64,000 nucleotides of DNA from Dichomitus squalens LYAD-421 SS1 (Eukaryota; Basidiomycota; Agaricomycetes; Polyporales; Polyporaceae), in NCBI RefSeq assembly GCF_000275845.1, contig NW_006766917.1:246887-310886 (forward strand), read 5' to 3'. Shown here one piece after another: positions 36,609 to 48,598 of this stretch. A program made the translations under genes and the position numbers. Position 1 is the first letter of the stretch. Every line of letters begins with the position of its first letter. Under the pieces are notes generated by a model. The model searched no databases, was not told where the DNA came from, and saw nothing but the letters and a program-made list of their open reading frames with translations.

Positions 36609-37752
36609 TCAAGCGTACTGCGAACATGGGAAATCAGCGAGTGGTCATAGACCAGATCTAGGTGATTGCTCACCCTCGTGAACGTGCCCATGGTCATGAA
36701 CGTCTCTTTTCTCTTCGAGCCGTCCTTGGGACCGTAGAGAGACTTGACTGCATCACTCATCGCGGCCTTACGCCTCGCTTCCTCCTTGGCCAGCTCCTGC
36801 GTGACCGCCCGACTCGCTGCTGCGATACTCGGGTTGGTCGCAGCCGCCGCGCCTGCCGCTTTCTTCTTAGCTGGCTGGTCGGCGTCGCCGGCAACAGCCG
36901 CCTTGCGCTTTTTACTCTTGCTCTTGACAGGTTCCAACGAGCGCAGGACCTCCATAGTGGCGCGCATTTCTTGCTCCATCTCCGGAGGAGGGTTGAGCTG
37001 GAGGACGTCAGCGATGCGGTCGTACTTGGTGCCACATTGTGGGCAGAGATCGAGCCAAGGCTTGTCGGCACCTCCCGCCTCGTCGCCGTCTGGCTGTGTG
37101 TCTGACGACTTCGGGGCAGTATTGCTCTGAGCGACGGCTCTGAGACCAGCTTGGGAGAAGACGCAGCCACAAGGCTTCAGGTAGACGAAAGGCTGTACGC
37201 CATTCATCTCCTTGAAGTTCAATGGGCAGACGAAGGGAGCCCGCTCCGGTTGGGACTCGGAAGATGACGCGGAAGGAGGGCTCTTGCTGGCATTATGTGT
37301 CAATTTCAGAGTCTTGACGTCCTACAGATGGGGTCAGGCTTGTGTCGATGATGGCAAAGATTCCGAAACGCACCTTGATTGACCGTATATGCCCACATAC
37401 AACCTCACCCTCGGCGCCGAATGACTCCCTGTCCAGTAAAAACTCTAATATGGCGTCCCGGTTATAGAGCTTGCCTAGTGGACAGGAGACTATGGGCTCT
37501 TGCAAAAGACGCTGATAACGAGTCAGCAAACCAGCAAAGTCGAAATCAGATGATGGCAAGCATACCTTGGAGAGAGCACAGAAGAACCACATAGCACGGA
37601 CCTGATTGGCCTTGTCCGCTTGCTCAGCCTGTCATATAACTCATGAGCGAACTGGACGAGCCGAGTGCTAACTCTATCGTGAGCAAACGCACCTTCTTCT
37701 TGCTCCTGACCAGGTCACGGCGGTCCGGGATACTTCCTCCATCATTACCCAT
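36609..37752 (-). CDS. RTF2: Replication termination factor 2 (RTF2)
   Basis: RTF2 acts at stalled or paused replication forks and has also been tied to splicing in fission yeast. Start at 37752 gives the diagnostic MGNDGGSIPDRRDLVRSKKK, then QADKANQVRAMWFFCALSK, RLLQEPIVSCPLGKLYNRDA and ILEFLLD, the atypical RING (C2HC2-like) region. The second half has APFVCPLNFKEMNGVQPFVY, LKPCGCVFSQAGLRAVAQS and LDLCPQCGTKYDRIADVLQL. A basic Lys/Ala-rich linker follows, then GPKDGSKRKETFMTMGTFTR. The last intron joins a two-codon exon ending at TGA 36609-36611. About 310 residues. Divergent from MED21 (296 bp). Confidence 0.93.
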
Positions 37753-38048
37753 GATGGAATAAGAGGCGTAGGCGTGCACGAGCGAGAGGGCAGGTGGTGG
37801 TCGGACGAAGAGTCGTGATGGTCAGTCTCGAGAGACGAGCGTCTCTGTACCCCGGCAAAATGCTGACTAAGCCCGGCTTTCCGTGTATGGTCAGATAATG
37901 GGCGCTTATGGGGTTTGTGGCGGGGGAGTGTGGGTTTATCCATTCCACTACCACTCACTCTTGTCTTCTATGCATTCTCTTTCTTCGTGTCTCTGTATTC
38001 TACACCGTGTCTCGTCATAGCAGCGTCATGCTGCAGGAACTGTCTCAT

Positions 38049-38701
38049 ATGGACCGTATCACACAACTGCAAGATGAGATCCAGCAAGTTCGTCCGCATC
38101 TGTCGCAGAAATCCTACCGGAATGCTCACTTGGCCTATCATGCAGTTGCTTACCATAATGTCGAGTACCATTGCATACCTGACTTCCCGTGCAAACTTCA
38201 TCCAAATCAGCGCGGAGGTCCCGGTCACCAAGTCGCGGAATCCGGACAAGTATGACCAGTCAGATGTGTTCGAAGGTCAGACGCGTATGTTGTCATATTT
38301 CCTGTAACTCAATGGGAGTCGCGGAGACTAGCCAATAAGAGGGAGCTCGTGACGGACTTGATAGTGAAGGCGAAGCAGATAGATTATTTGATTCAGTCGC
38401 TGCCAGAACCGGATCCGGAGGAGAAGCAGGTATGTTTTTTTCGGTTTCGACCCGTCAGCTGGAGGCCCTTCATCTGCCGGAAGGTCGAGCGTTTACAAGC
38501 CCTGGAGGAAGAGATGGCGCAAGCAAATGCCGAGTATGTCCAGGCGGTCAATCGCGCAAGTAAGTTACACAAACGCTGCTGAAGTGTTCCAGCCTCAGTG
38601 CTGAGATGTCCCGTTCGCTAGAAAGCTTGCATGCCCAGATATGCGAGGTACTGAGAACTATGCTAGACGAGCCGGATATTGTGCGGGACGAGGCAGGCTG
38701 A
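38049..38701 (+). CDS. MED21: Mediator subunit MED21 (SRB7)
   Basis: MED21 pairs with MED7 in the Mediator middle module that bridges activators and Pol II. ATG 38049 opens MDRITQLQDEIQQ, almost invariant in the family, spliced over about 38090-38148 to LLTIMSSTIAYLTSRANFIQ and then RELVTDLIVKAKQIDYLIQS, LPEPDPEEKQ, and the C-terminal coiled coil VERLQALEEEMAQANAEYVQ. Five exons; end at TGA 38699-38701. About 150 residues. An upstream in-frame ATG at 38028 (MLQELSHMDR) is possible but lacks conservation. Confidence 0.93.
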
Positions 38702-38760
38702 AATCTTGTTGGACATGAACATGTTGCAATTGTATTTACTAGAGCGAAACCAGAGAGCTG

Positions 38761-39240
38761 GCGTCAACCAGAGTGTTTACAATTGCATGCAACTGGCTAC
38801 GTAGCCACGAATGCACACAGTCGCGCGTTCGCTTTCGCAGTTGCAACACAAGCGTGCAGTCGTGTAATCGTGGAGTCGGGTAAGCGACGCTAAGTATCCT
38901 ATTCCTAGTTCTTAGTGGCCCCTGCAACAAAGCTCTTTCCTTGCGCAATGTAGATCGACTATAATCCAAATGTTCTCTACCATTTATCCAGTTCTCAATG
39001 CGCGCAAAACGAGTCTACTCAAGGGCTTTGCAGGATGTATAGACTTTGGCCTTGTCCTTCGCCGAACTCCTGCCGGAGGGCGCTCCAGTTACAACTTACA
39101 ATAGACGCTCAGTTACATGACTGCGTGGCTGCATACACACAGAGCTTGGCGAGCTTCGCCATCAATCGACTGCGTGAATACGTGGTTACGCAGCCTGCTA
39201 CGTAGCCAGTTGCGTGAAATCGTAAACGTTCTCGCGTCAA
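38761..39240. repeat. second inverted-repeat (MITE-like) element
   Basis: Arms at about 38761-38824 and 39167-39240 are imperfect inverted repeats. They share an exact 16 bp core, CAACTGGCTACGTAGC (38790-38805, inverse at 39197-39212), which itself contains the palindrome GCTACGTAGC. Similarity extends outward through GTTTAC and GCGTCAA and inward through ACGCAGTCG or its variants; the right arm has an extra 11 bp. The enclosed 340 bp is non-coding. The element fills the gap between MED21 and the DBF2-type kinase. It differs in sequence from the element at 6214. Confidence 0.5.
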
Positions 39241-39422
39241 CAGGAAGGGACGTGAAAGAAGAGATTGAGTTGAGCGCGTCTATCTCGAATGAATCAACCA
39301 TGGTTCATATTCCAACATGCCCCATCTCGTCTGCCTTGCCTCTCCTGCTCTCCCCTCTTGAGTTCCCGCCACCGTCTTAGACCTCTTGGGCGATCTAGCC
39401 GTGCCTGTGCATTGATCAACCG

Positions 39423-41389
39423 ATGGCGGCGCGATCCAAGCACCCCAATCAGAACGCGTACTCGGAATTGCCCGACATCCACATGAATACCGCGAAAGGA
39501 ATGACCATCGGCATGTCCGACATCCGCATGGCCACCGCCAAAGGCCTCACCGTCGACAAGGACATCAGGATGGAGACCGCCAAAGCAGGCACCACCATCA
39601 GGCAAGGCGCGTTCAAGATGTGGGAGAAGGAGTTGCTCGAGAGCCCGGAGGTCCGTAGAAAGGCTACCGTCGCTCAGCTCTGTGAGTGGTGTCTCCGATC
39701 AGTTACCCCGCACTCCGGAGGCGTCATCAGCTCTGGGATTTTCGAATCGGTGACATTGTTCTCATGCGTGGAGGTCGAACTCTAGACTTCCTCGACTATT
39801 ACTTCAACCTCCTCGGTTACATCGCCGCGCGCAAGGAGCGTCGGGCTAGGTTCGATGAGGACACTGCGAAACGGAACCTCACCCAGGCCGAGTACGCCCA
39901 GGAATTCAAGTCCTACCGTGGCTGTGAACGCACCCTCTTGCGCAAGCGTCGAGTCAAGCTCAGGGTCGATCAATTCCAGATCATCGCGCAGGTCGGACAG
40001 GGGGGCTATGGCGAAGTCTTTCTCGCCCGCAAGGCGGACACGCGGGAGGTGTGTGCATTGAAGAAGATGAAAAAGCGGACATTGTTCAAGATGGACGAGG
40101 TGAGTGTACTCCATGCAGTGGCGCACTCATTCTCCATAACTGAAGTATATTAGGTCCGACATGTTCTCGTCGAGCGTGACATCTTGACTGCCACCAAGAC
40201 GCCATGGCTCGTCCGCCTTCTTTACGCATTCCAAGACCCACAGCACGTGTATCTCGCGATGGAGTACGTCCCGGGAGGCGACTTCCGGACACTTCTCAAC
40301 AATGCAGGCGTTCTCAAAGAGGAGATCGCGAGGTTCTATATCAGCGAGATGTTTGTGGCTGTCAATGAGCTGCACAAGTTGGGTTACATCCACCGTGATC
40401 TGAAGCCCGAGGTACGTTGTTGTCGCATCTCGTCTGTTGTGAAGAGATTTTTATCTTCCTGCCAGAACTTCCTCTTGGATGGAACAGGTCATGTGAAGCT
40501 GACCGATTTCGGTCTGGCAACTGGTGCACTCAACCCACAGAGGATAGAGTCGCTCAGGGTCAAGGTAAAACAGCTCGCAATGCATGGAGTACTCCGCTGA
40601 ACTCGCGACAGTTAGACCGAGTGAAAGACAACGAGGTGGTCCACTTGTCAACGCTTGAGAGACGATCCATCTATCGTTCGATGCGACAACAAATCCCTCG
40701 GTATGCGGACTCGATCGTCGGCTCACCCGATTACATGGCCCCGGAAGTGCTCCGCGGAAAGCCGTACTCGTTCTCTGTCGACTACTGGTCTCTTGGCTGC
40801 ATCCTGTTCGAGTTCCTTGCAGGCTTTCCGCCGTTCAGCGGCCGCACCCCAGAAGAGACGTGGACGAACTTGGACAAGTGGACGACCGTGCTACGGAGGC
40901 CAGAGTACGACGCGCCGGAGGACCAGGTCTTTAACTTGACAGACGTCGCTTGGGACGCTATCACGCGGTGAGTGACACATCCCTAATCTTGGTCTCGAAA
41001 TGGGCTCAATTACTGTGGCTACGGACAGGCTGATCGCCCATGCCAGTGTGCGGCATGCGACCCTTGGCCAGGTGCGCGAGCACCCGTTCTACGCCGGAAT
41101 CAAATGGGACGACCTCCGGGGCTCGGATCCTCCTTACGTCCCTGAGCTGACGGGTGAAGATGATACTGGATACTACGACGACTTCACATCGCCGCAGGAC
41201 ATGGAAAAATATGCGGAGGTCATCGAGAAGCAGCGGCACGTCGAGCGTGTCAAGGAGAAGGAGGACCCGGTCTCGCGCGGGGTCTGGGTCGGGTTCACAT
41301 TCCGCAAGAACGGACCCATGGCGATGGGTGGAGGACGTGCATTCGGAGCGGGTGCTGACGATGACGGGGCGCTCGCTACGATCTTTTAG
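39423..41389 (+). CDS. DBF2: NDR-family protein kinase DBF2/Sid2 (mitotic exit/septation)
   Basis: DBF2/Sid2, activated by MOB1, is the terminal kinase of the mitotic exit or septation initiation network. ATG 39423 begins a non-conserved 60-residue head; the MOB-binding N-lobe extension follows ([40 protein letters not shown]). Kinase motifs: glycine loop [17 protein letters not shown]-like ALKKMKK, catalytic [12 protein letters not shown] in [13 protein letters not shown] in [20 protein letters not shown] and the Dbf2-type insert [19 protein letters not shown]. The NDR activation-segment insert lies between DFG and APE. The C-terminal hydrophobic motif is VGFTFRKNG, whose Thr is the usual upstream phosphosite. 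Introns near 39680, 40100, 40411, 40565 and 40970. All catalytic residues are intact. Confidence 0.93.
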
Positions 41390-41952
41390 TCTGTGGGTAC
41401 TGATGTTGGGTGGCTCCGCCGCGACCAATGCTCCTCGTCGGCAGTAGCTTTCTGCGTTATCCAGCATCCGGTGCTTCAGAGGTTTAGAATTATGTCCTGC
41501 AGATGGGACGTAGTGTTGCGTGGCTGGCCTATCTCTTGGAGCTGATTACGAACGAAATGACTTTCCCGAGATGACCACATAAGACGGGTAGTATACAGAC
41601 ATCGATATCCAGGACGATACCCCGTTCGAGTAGGTATGTACTTGCTGTGTTGTATAGAAGGAGGTCCGTAGCCTTGACATGTCTCGAGTGGTCGCGAGCA
41701 GCGCTGCACAAGGCTCCAATGTGCGAACGAACACTCGTGGCCTGCCTGATGTAGATCACTTGATCCACTGCAGAAATGCGAATAGCCTCGTGAAATAATG
41801 CGGGTATACGACTACATAGGTACAAGCGTATAGTAGAATCATTACGAATCCGTGGATACATGCATGGAAAGACATTGACAGCACAGCATTGTACACAACG
41901 CCGAGAGAACACCCGGTCCAACCGAAGCGAAGAGCACCAGCTATCCAAAGGG
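41390..41952. other. intergenic, convergent 3' ends of DBF2 and dhc1
   Basis: 563 bp. I searched both strands for continuation of the dynein frame (the linker and AAA1 region that should follow) and saw none. No other gene or repeat is evident. Confidence 0.5.
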
Positions 41953-44900
41953 TTAGAACCTGCGAGGAGGTCCCACAAGACCTTCTATTGATTGATGCTC
42001 GAGGTCGTTGCGAGCCTTGAGGATCGCGGCGTGCATCTCCTTCATCGCGTTGCCGAGCTTGACGCCGAACCTGCTCAGGATGTCGCGCTGCCAGGCGTCG
42101 TACTTCGCGTTGACACGTGCCTGCACCTGTTCGTAGTCGATGACGCAAACGCCGAATGACTTCTGCGTCTCCGAGGTGTCGAAGGTAGATCGCGCCTTCT
42201 TGATCTCGGTGAGAAGCTGTTGCCAATTTGCGAGCGAGTCACCAAGGCGGTTGAAGACGTATTCCGTCTCGAGGTCCCACAAGGACTGGAACTGGAGCCA
42301 TTTGGCAACGTATTCACGCAACGACTGAACCTTCTGTTCGATCAGTGCGAATGGCTTCTCCAGTGTTGCATCAGGGAACTTCGTCAGCTGTAACACAATC
42401 AGTCACTGCCTTGAAATTTCTGTTCATAACACGTACAAGGGAGGTGTATGTGAGATCGGTGGCTGTGTGTCCCTGCATTTGTAGGCCGATCTCGTAACGC
42501 GAACTCTGTATCCGTCGTAGACGACACACGGTCCCTAAGAGAAATGTAATTGAGCAAACACTGGCTGCACCAATTTGTATGGACTTACCCAACCACTCGT
42601 GCAGCTGCCGGATCCAAATCGCACGAGCATGTTCGATTGGCGGATCCAGGAAGATGACCTGGTTCTGAATACGAATCTCGTGGACGATAGGAGTTAAGAC
42701 CAGTTGTCCTTCTGCAGACTAGAAAATCGACCAGTCAGGTGGGATTTTGTACAGCCTACAGGTATACGATTGCTAACCTTGTCATCCTTGGCACGCTTAT
42801 CTCGACGCTTGTTGATCGTTGCAGCTTCTCTCCGGTCGTTATCATCCGCCCGCTCGAACTCACTGCACCACTGCTGGATGACGTGTGTTACGCGCTGGAG
42901 GAGGATGCCCTCTATCCGGTGGTCGAGCTCAGCTACCCAATGGTCTAAGTTGGCATAGCCCTCCAAATTCAGTCGATCGATCTAAACCCAGATGATGAGC
43001 CAGCGTAACGACAGCATCGATAATACGGTACTCACCGCTGCTTGGATTTTGCTCAAAAGCTCGCGGAATGCTTCTGGCGTGTACGGGCATGTTGACAGCT
43101 CCTCGATTGATCGTTGAATATCCTTGTACAAGTCGATGACATTGTTTGTCTTGTCCTGGGGAAGCATACATCATAAGCGAGACGAAGTTAGGTGCCGGAA
43201 TCGGAGGAAGTCACCTGAAGGATAGAGACGACACTGGCGAACTCCCTGACGAACAGAATATGGCGGTTGTCGCGGGCACCATCGCCAGACACATATCTTG
43301 CAGTGTCATACTGGTTGACGAAGTAGTCCCATCGAATATTCATACCTGGATTCGGCGTCTGAGTATCCCCTGTTATGGCCGCACTGGATATATAGCTCGA
43401 CTTACCCCGCCCAACCATGCGCTGTGCCTCGTTTCGGTATTCCGCGACAAGCCACTCAATGCCCTTGTTCTTCTCGACCAGATCCAACGTTTGTCCATAC
43501 GTCCGTACAGTCTCCATCAAGCTAACGGCGTGAGGATATACCCGTTTAGCGTCCTTGGCCATGTTCGTGATTGCATGCGGCACCTGGAAATTCTGCCAGA
43601 GGAGGTTGCGAACCTCCTTGAAGAGCGTAATGATCTGCGGATCGAAGTTCACTGCGAGCTGGAAGCCACCACCGCGCAAGCGGACGATCTCGAACAGTCG
43701 CCCGCCGACGCCCATGTCACGTCGGTTGATGTCGTGCAGCCATGCTTCGTACACAGGCCGGACGTCGAGCTTCTTGCGGAAGGCAGATGACTCGGATTGA
43801 AGCTTCTGACCCTCGGCGTACAGCTCCCATCCCTTTCCAAGAACGTCCTCTACACGCTTCATATACGTCTGCAGCTGGCGGTCGATTTGACGCGCCCAAG
43901 TGATTGCCCCTGAGATAGGAGGGAGATCGCGCATTTGCGACATGTGGTACGCTTCGGAGAACCGATACTGCGTTTTGAACTAATGGCCGAGTGTGAGCCA
44001 GTCCGGCAACGTGGGACGCAGGGAAACCAACCTTGTCGTGCAGACGCTTGATATCCTCCTTTACGGAGTCAATGAGCTGTGTCTGGTACTCCTGAATCGC
44101 GCCACGGATCTATACAATTGGAAGTATCAGACATGCGACGCACTATCACGTCTTACAGACCACGTACCTTCGGGCGAACGAAGAGCGCGTTGAACTTCGA
44201 GAAAACGCGGAACATCTCATTCGCGTTACGCGCTGTCCCCAGCCTGTCACGCAGACGAGCAATGATCTGGTTCTCGACGCGAGCAACGCGCTCATTATAC
44301 GCGTTCTCGGCTGCGACCCAGATCTCGCTACCCTCTGTTTGGACGTGAAAACGCAGTCAACGAAATAAGACCGCGTAGCTCACCAGTTGAAACATCGAGG
44401 ACGTCTATCCGCTTCATGACCTCGTAAGCCTCCTTGACCTCGGCTTCCATGTCCATGCTACCCATCTCCGTACCCACGCCGCTGAGGCCCTTGGTAGGGG
44501 CCGTCATGACCGCAAGCTGCTCGTGCTGCTTGCGCCAGTCACGGAGGTAACGGATGCGGTCCTGGAGCTTCGCATGCGCGGGAATGACCTTGATGGGAAT
44601 GAATTTCTCCTGACGCTTGCGGGTGACCTCACGGGCGACGTTAGTAAACTCCTTCATGTGGTCGTCCCAAGTGCGGAAGATGGCCATGGTCTGAGAGAGC
44701 AGACGCTCGAATGTCTCGTACGGCGTGTAGAGCAGACGGTGAGATGTGAGGACGCGGAGAAGCTGGTCATTAAAATCTTTAGAGATCGCTTCGACGAGGG
44801 GGAGAGCGCGGCGGATGGGGTAGGGGGACAGCCTGAGCTTGCGATTGATGTGACCAAAGATGAGGACGACTGCTTCCTGGATTTTATCGAGGTCGGTTGC

Positions 44901-46147
44901 GGATAACAGCTCGTTCAGCGGGAAGTCCTTCATGAGCTGATTGTACTTGTGCACTACGGAGACGTCGCCTTTCAGATGACATGGCCACAGGATCACTCAC
45001 CGAGTGACTTACCGGTGTCTGTCGCATCCCTCAGACCGGTATCAGCGATAAAACTGACCGTCGCGTGGAAACGCTTCGCATTTCGGAGACAATCCATGAC
45101 CATGTTGACTTCCTCGCTCCGTAGTTGCGCCTCGATGCCCTCGAGTGCGCGCTCCAAACTAAGCCAAAAGTTGATCTCTTGGGACGCGGTTCCGGAACTG
45201 ACATCGCGGGTGAGCTTGGTGACGGTCTGGATGGACTTGATCCATTGATTGACGTGACTCTGGAGGGTGTTGAGGAAAGAACTATCGTTGAGCTGCCTGG
45301 TGGGGATGTCGGCAATACTTGGCCTTGAACCATTAGCGCGGGCTTGCTCTACAATGCGTTGGATGAGAGGATGGATGACGAGGTGCGTTTCTGGGATTTC
45401 GACGTTCTGCTGGAGGTGTAGGAGGGAGAGCTCGAGCTCGGCGAATTTCTTCTTGGTGACGGGGATACCTTCAAACGCCAATGCCAATGAGAGGCCGGCA
45501 AAGGATAGGATGCTACTGATTGAGACTGACCCATTTTGCCGTCACCGTCCTTGCCGCCACCACGGGCAGCGGCGAATGCTTCGAAATAGGGCTTCATGGC
45601 ACTGCTGATGAGGGCATGTAGACTCTCATAGGGAGTCTCATCACTGCCAAAGAGGTTCATGACCTGAAGTTGTGTTGCCAATGGGGATGTAGGATCAAGG
45701 AGAGGCCCTCGCTTGATAATTGCAAGAGTGGTGACATGAGAAGGGTCGTAAGTGAGTGTCTGGGTGAGCTTGTAAGAGTATGTGGGTGGGGCGTCCTCGC
45801 CTAAAGTCCGTCAATAAGTAAGCACGACGGCGGACAGGCGGGGTTGGCTCACTTTCGTGTTCTTCCTTCTTCTTCACGACATAGATGACGCCGGAGCCCT
45901 CTCCTGCAAAGCGTGAGACACGGTCGTGAAAGTCTTCGTCGAAGATGGATTCCAGCTCCTCTGGAGATGCAGCAAGAAGTGGAGGAAGGAGGGAGAGAAG
46001 ATATGAACGAAAGACTGAGGGATCAAAGGCAATGGCGGGCTCGGAGATGCCGTCGTGAAGATCGCCATTGCCATTGCCGTTGAGAGTGCCATTGGTGCGG
46101 CCGATGCCATTGGTTATGGGGGCTAGAGGCGACTCGAGGCCTGCCAT
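41953..46147 (-). CDS. dhc1: Cytoplasmic dynein heavy chain tail encoded alone (split gene dhc1)
   Basis: The dynein heavy chain tail dimerises the motor and binds the intermediate chains. From start 46147 the protein (about 1,200 residues over some ten exons) is DHC_N1-type throughout: [78 protein letters not shown], and near the end [20 protein letters not shown] and [20 protein letters not shown]. It stops at TAA 41953-41955 shortly after [13 protein letters not shown], a point that in animal dynein lies inside one continuous chain. The linker, AAA ring and microtubule stalk are absent here. This agrees with the two-gene dynein (dhc1 tail, dhc2 motor) described in Schizophyllum commune. 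Divergent from the E2 gene. Confidence 0.88.
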
Positions 46148-46645
46148 TGTTCACTGAGAGTGTCTATTCCACCGGAGAATCTAGACGTCGGACCGGACAC
46201 AGCTCGTAGAGATTGGAGGAAAGAGGGAAGCCAAGCGATTGCGGGACGCGTCAGATAGTCGCCGAGGAGCGGGGGAGGCGATGTCGAGTGCCACAGACGG
46301 TATATATACGCGCCGAAGGAGGCTGGAGGTGAGCTGTGGGCGTGGCGAGCGTCGAACGACAAGCGTCGGACGGTGGTGACGGCGGGGAGGACGGCGGGGA
46401 GGGCGGCAGAGAGGCTGATCCAGCTCAAAACGATCTCTGCAAGTTCGGCGTCGCGTGTCGATTGCCAAATTGGGACAGAATCCCAACGCGTCCACGCAGG
46501 CGCCCATTGGGATGCAGGGACATGTGAGCACTCTGCTCAGGATGCCTCCCCCGGATCTTGGCTCCTCCTCGTCCGACGTCTTATAAAATCCCAGCTCTGT
46601 TTTGAAACCATTCTGCACGCCCGACCACCTTCCAGTCCGAGTCCG
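46148..46645. promoter_or_regulatory. shared divergent promoter region, dhc1 / branched-chain E2
   Basis: 498 bp between the start codons of two head-to-head genes. No gene is seen in it; it must hold both promoters. A TATATATACG stretch lies near 46,300-46,309. Confidence 0.45.
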
Positions 46646-48393
46646 ATGCTCTTCAGACACCCTGTCGCGCTCGCAACCCGCCGCTCATTACCTCGCGCTC
46701 TCTTCCACACTTCACGCGCGTCATACGCCCTTAAACGCTTCAAGCTTGCAGACATCGGCGAGGGTATAACGGAGGTAGAAGTCATCAAGTGGTACGTCCT
46801 ACTGTACTGCAAGACGAGCTTCGCATTCACGTTGCTCACCTGTCCGGCTGCCAGGAACATAAAGCCATCCACGCCTGTACATACCTTCGAGCCTCTGTGT
46901 GAAGTCCAGAGCGACAAGGCTAGCGTCGAGATTACCAGTCCCTATGATGGCATTGTAAAAGAGTTCTTTGTTGAGGAGGGGGCCGTGGCCAAGGTCGGCC
47001 AAGACCTATGTACCATCGAAGTCGCTGACGACTCCCCCACCGCTGGCGAGCCCGACTCTGATGCCTCTCACTCGGAGTCTTCCTATGACGCACCTAGAGG
47101 TCCTCCAGAGATAGCGCGACCTACACTGTCCGCTGATGTTCCGCTGACAATACAGCATGAACAGGCTCCTCCCCGTCGGCCACACCCTCTGGACCCGAAC
47201 GCTCCGGAGGAGGCCCGCGCGTCTCATGCCTCTGCTCACGACGTACTCGCGACACCCTCCGTTCGTCAGTACGCGCGCGAGCACAATGTTGACCTTGGCA
47301 GATTGGCCCCTGGTAGCGGCAAGGGTGGTCGTATCGAGAAACGCGACATCGACACGTTCTTGAAAGTAGGGGTGATGCAAGGGACGCAGCAACACCATGC
47401 CCCGTATCCCGCCATACACCCGGCTGGTCAGGACGTCACCATTGAGCTGAACCGCACTAGGTTCAACATGTGGAAAGCCATGGAGAAGGTGTGTTTGTCA
47501 GTTCACGTCTGTGTATTGAATGCTTAACAATCGTTGTAGAGTCTTGCTATCCCGCAATTCAGGTAGGCTTTAGTCTGCTGCGCAACAGCCCTTCGATGCC
47601 CACCCGCTGATATGACCTTGACAGCTGCTCCACGAGCCTCGACATCACGGAACTGCACAACATCATTCCCACTCTGAACGCTCACATCCCCAAGCATTAC
47701 CTCCCGCCATCCTCCCGGCCCAACCCCGAGTCCCAAGTCATCTCCCCCGCGTCCTTCTACGCCCCTCCAGTCCCCCCAGAGGTCCCCTCGTCCGGCCAGT
47801 ACACCCGCCTCACCTACCTCCCCATCCTCCTCAAGACCCTCGCCAAAGCGATGCACGAATGGCCGCTCTTCCGCTCGTCCATTGCCTCCAGCCCCGGGGC
47901 TAGCGCCGACGGCACGAGCAAGCCGACGATGACCCTCCGCCCGCACGCGGACATCAGCATCGCGCTCTCGACGCCGACCGGGCTGTATACGCCCACGATC
48001 CAGGCGGTCGACGCGCAGAGCGTGTACGCGCTCGCGTCGCAGCTCAGGCACATCTCGCACCTGGGCAGGCAGGTGCCGTGCGCGCTCACCCCGAGGGAGA
48101 TGCCGAAGCGGGGCGGGACGGTGAGCGTGTCGAACGTGGGCGGGATCGGCGCGGTCGAGAGCGCGGCGCCGGTGTTGGTCCCTGGCGGGGGCGTTGCGAT
48201 CGTCGCGATCGGGAGGGCGAGGTGGGTGTGGGATGTGGAGAGGGGCGATGGGAAGGGCGAGAGGAGGTTGAGGGTCGGCGTCAGCTGGTCGGCGGATCAT
48301 CGTGTCGTGGAGGGCGCGGAGCTCGTTGCGTTCATGGAGACTTGGAGGAGCTGGGTCGAGGCACCGCAGAGGCTCATTGCTGACAGCGTATGA
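46646..48393 (+). CDS. DBT: Branched-chain alpha-keto acid dehydrogenase E2 (lipoamide acyltransferase)
   Basis: E2 is the core of the mitochondrial complex that oxidises Leu, Ile and Val keto acids, passing acyl groups from lipoamide to CoA. ATG 46646 starts an Arg/Ser-rich mitochondrial presequence ([20 protein letters not shown]). The lipoyl domain follows: [18 protein letters not shown] and [18 protein letters not shown], with the lipoylated Lys in DKA. The E3/E1-binding domain is [19 protein letters not shown], then [12 protein letters not shown]. The catalytic domain has [19 protein letters not shown] and ends [19 protein letters not shown], containing the active-site His. The usual HRxxDG is HRVVEG here. 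Introns near 46791, 47489 and 47560. End TGA 48391-48393. Confidence 0.9.
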
Positions 48394-48598
48394 GTGCGAC
48401 GTTGGGGACTCGACGTGCAAGCTTCACGACTGGATCAGATGCTGCCCTAATCAGACTGTACATCACTGCACTTTGTACACCACAAGGTCAATACAGATGC
48501 TTGAGCCTTGCAGCGAACGAAATACTTGACGTCAACAGCGATAGCGATACGATTATGCGATGATACAGTTGAACAATCTAGGCTGTTGTGTGGATGCT

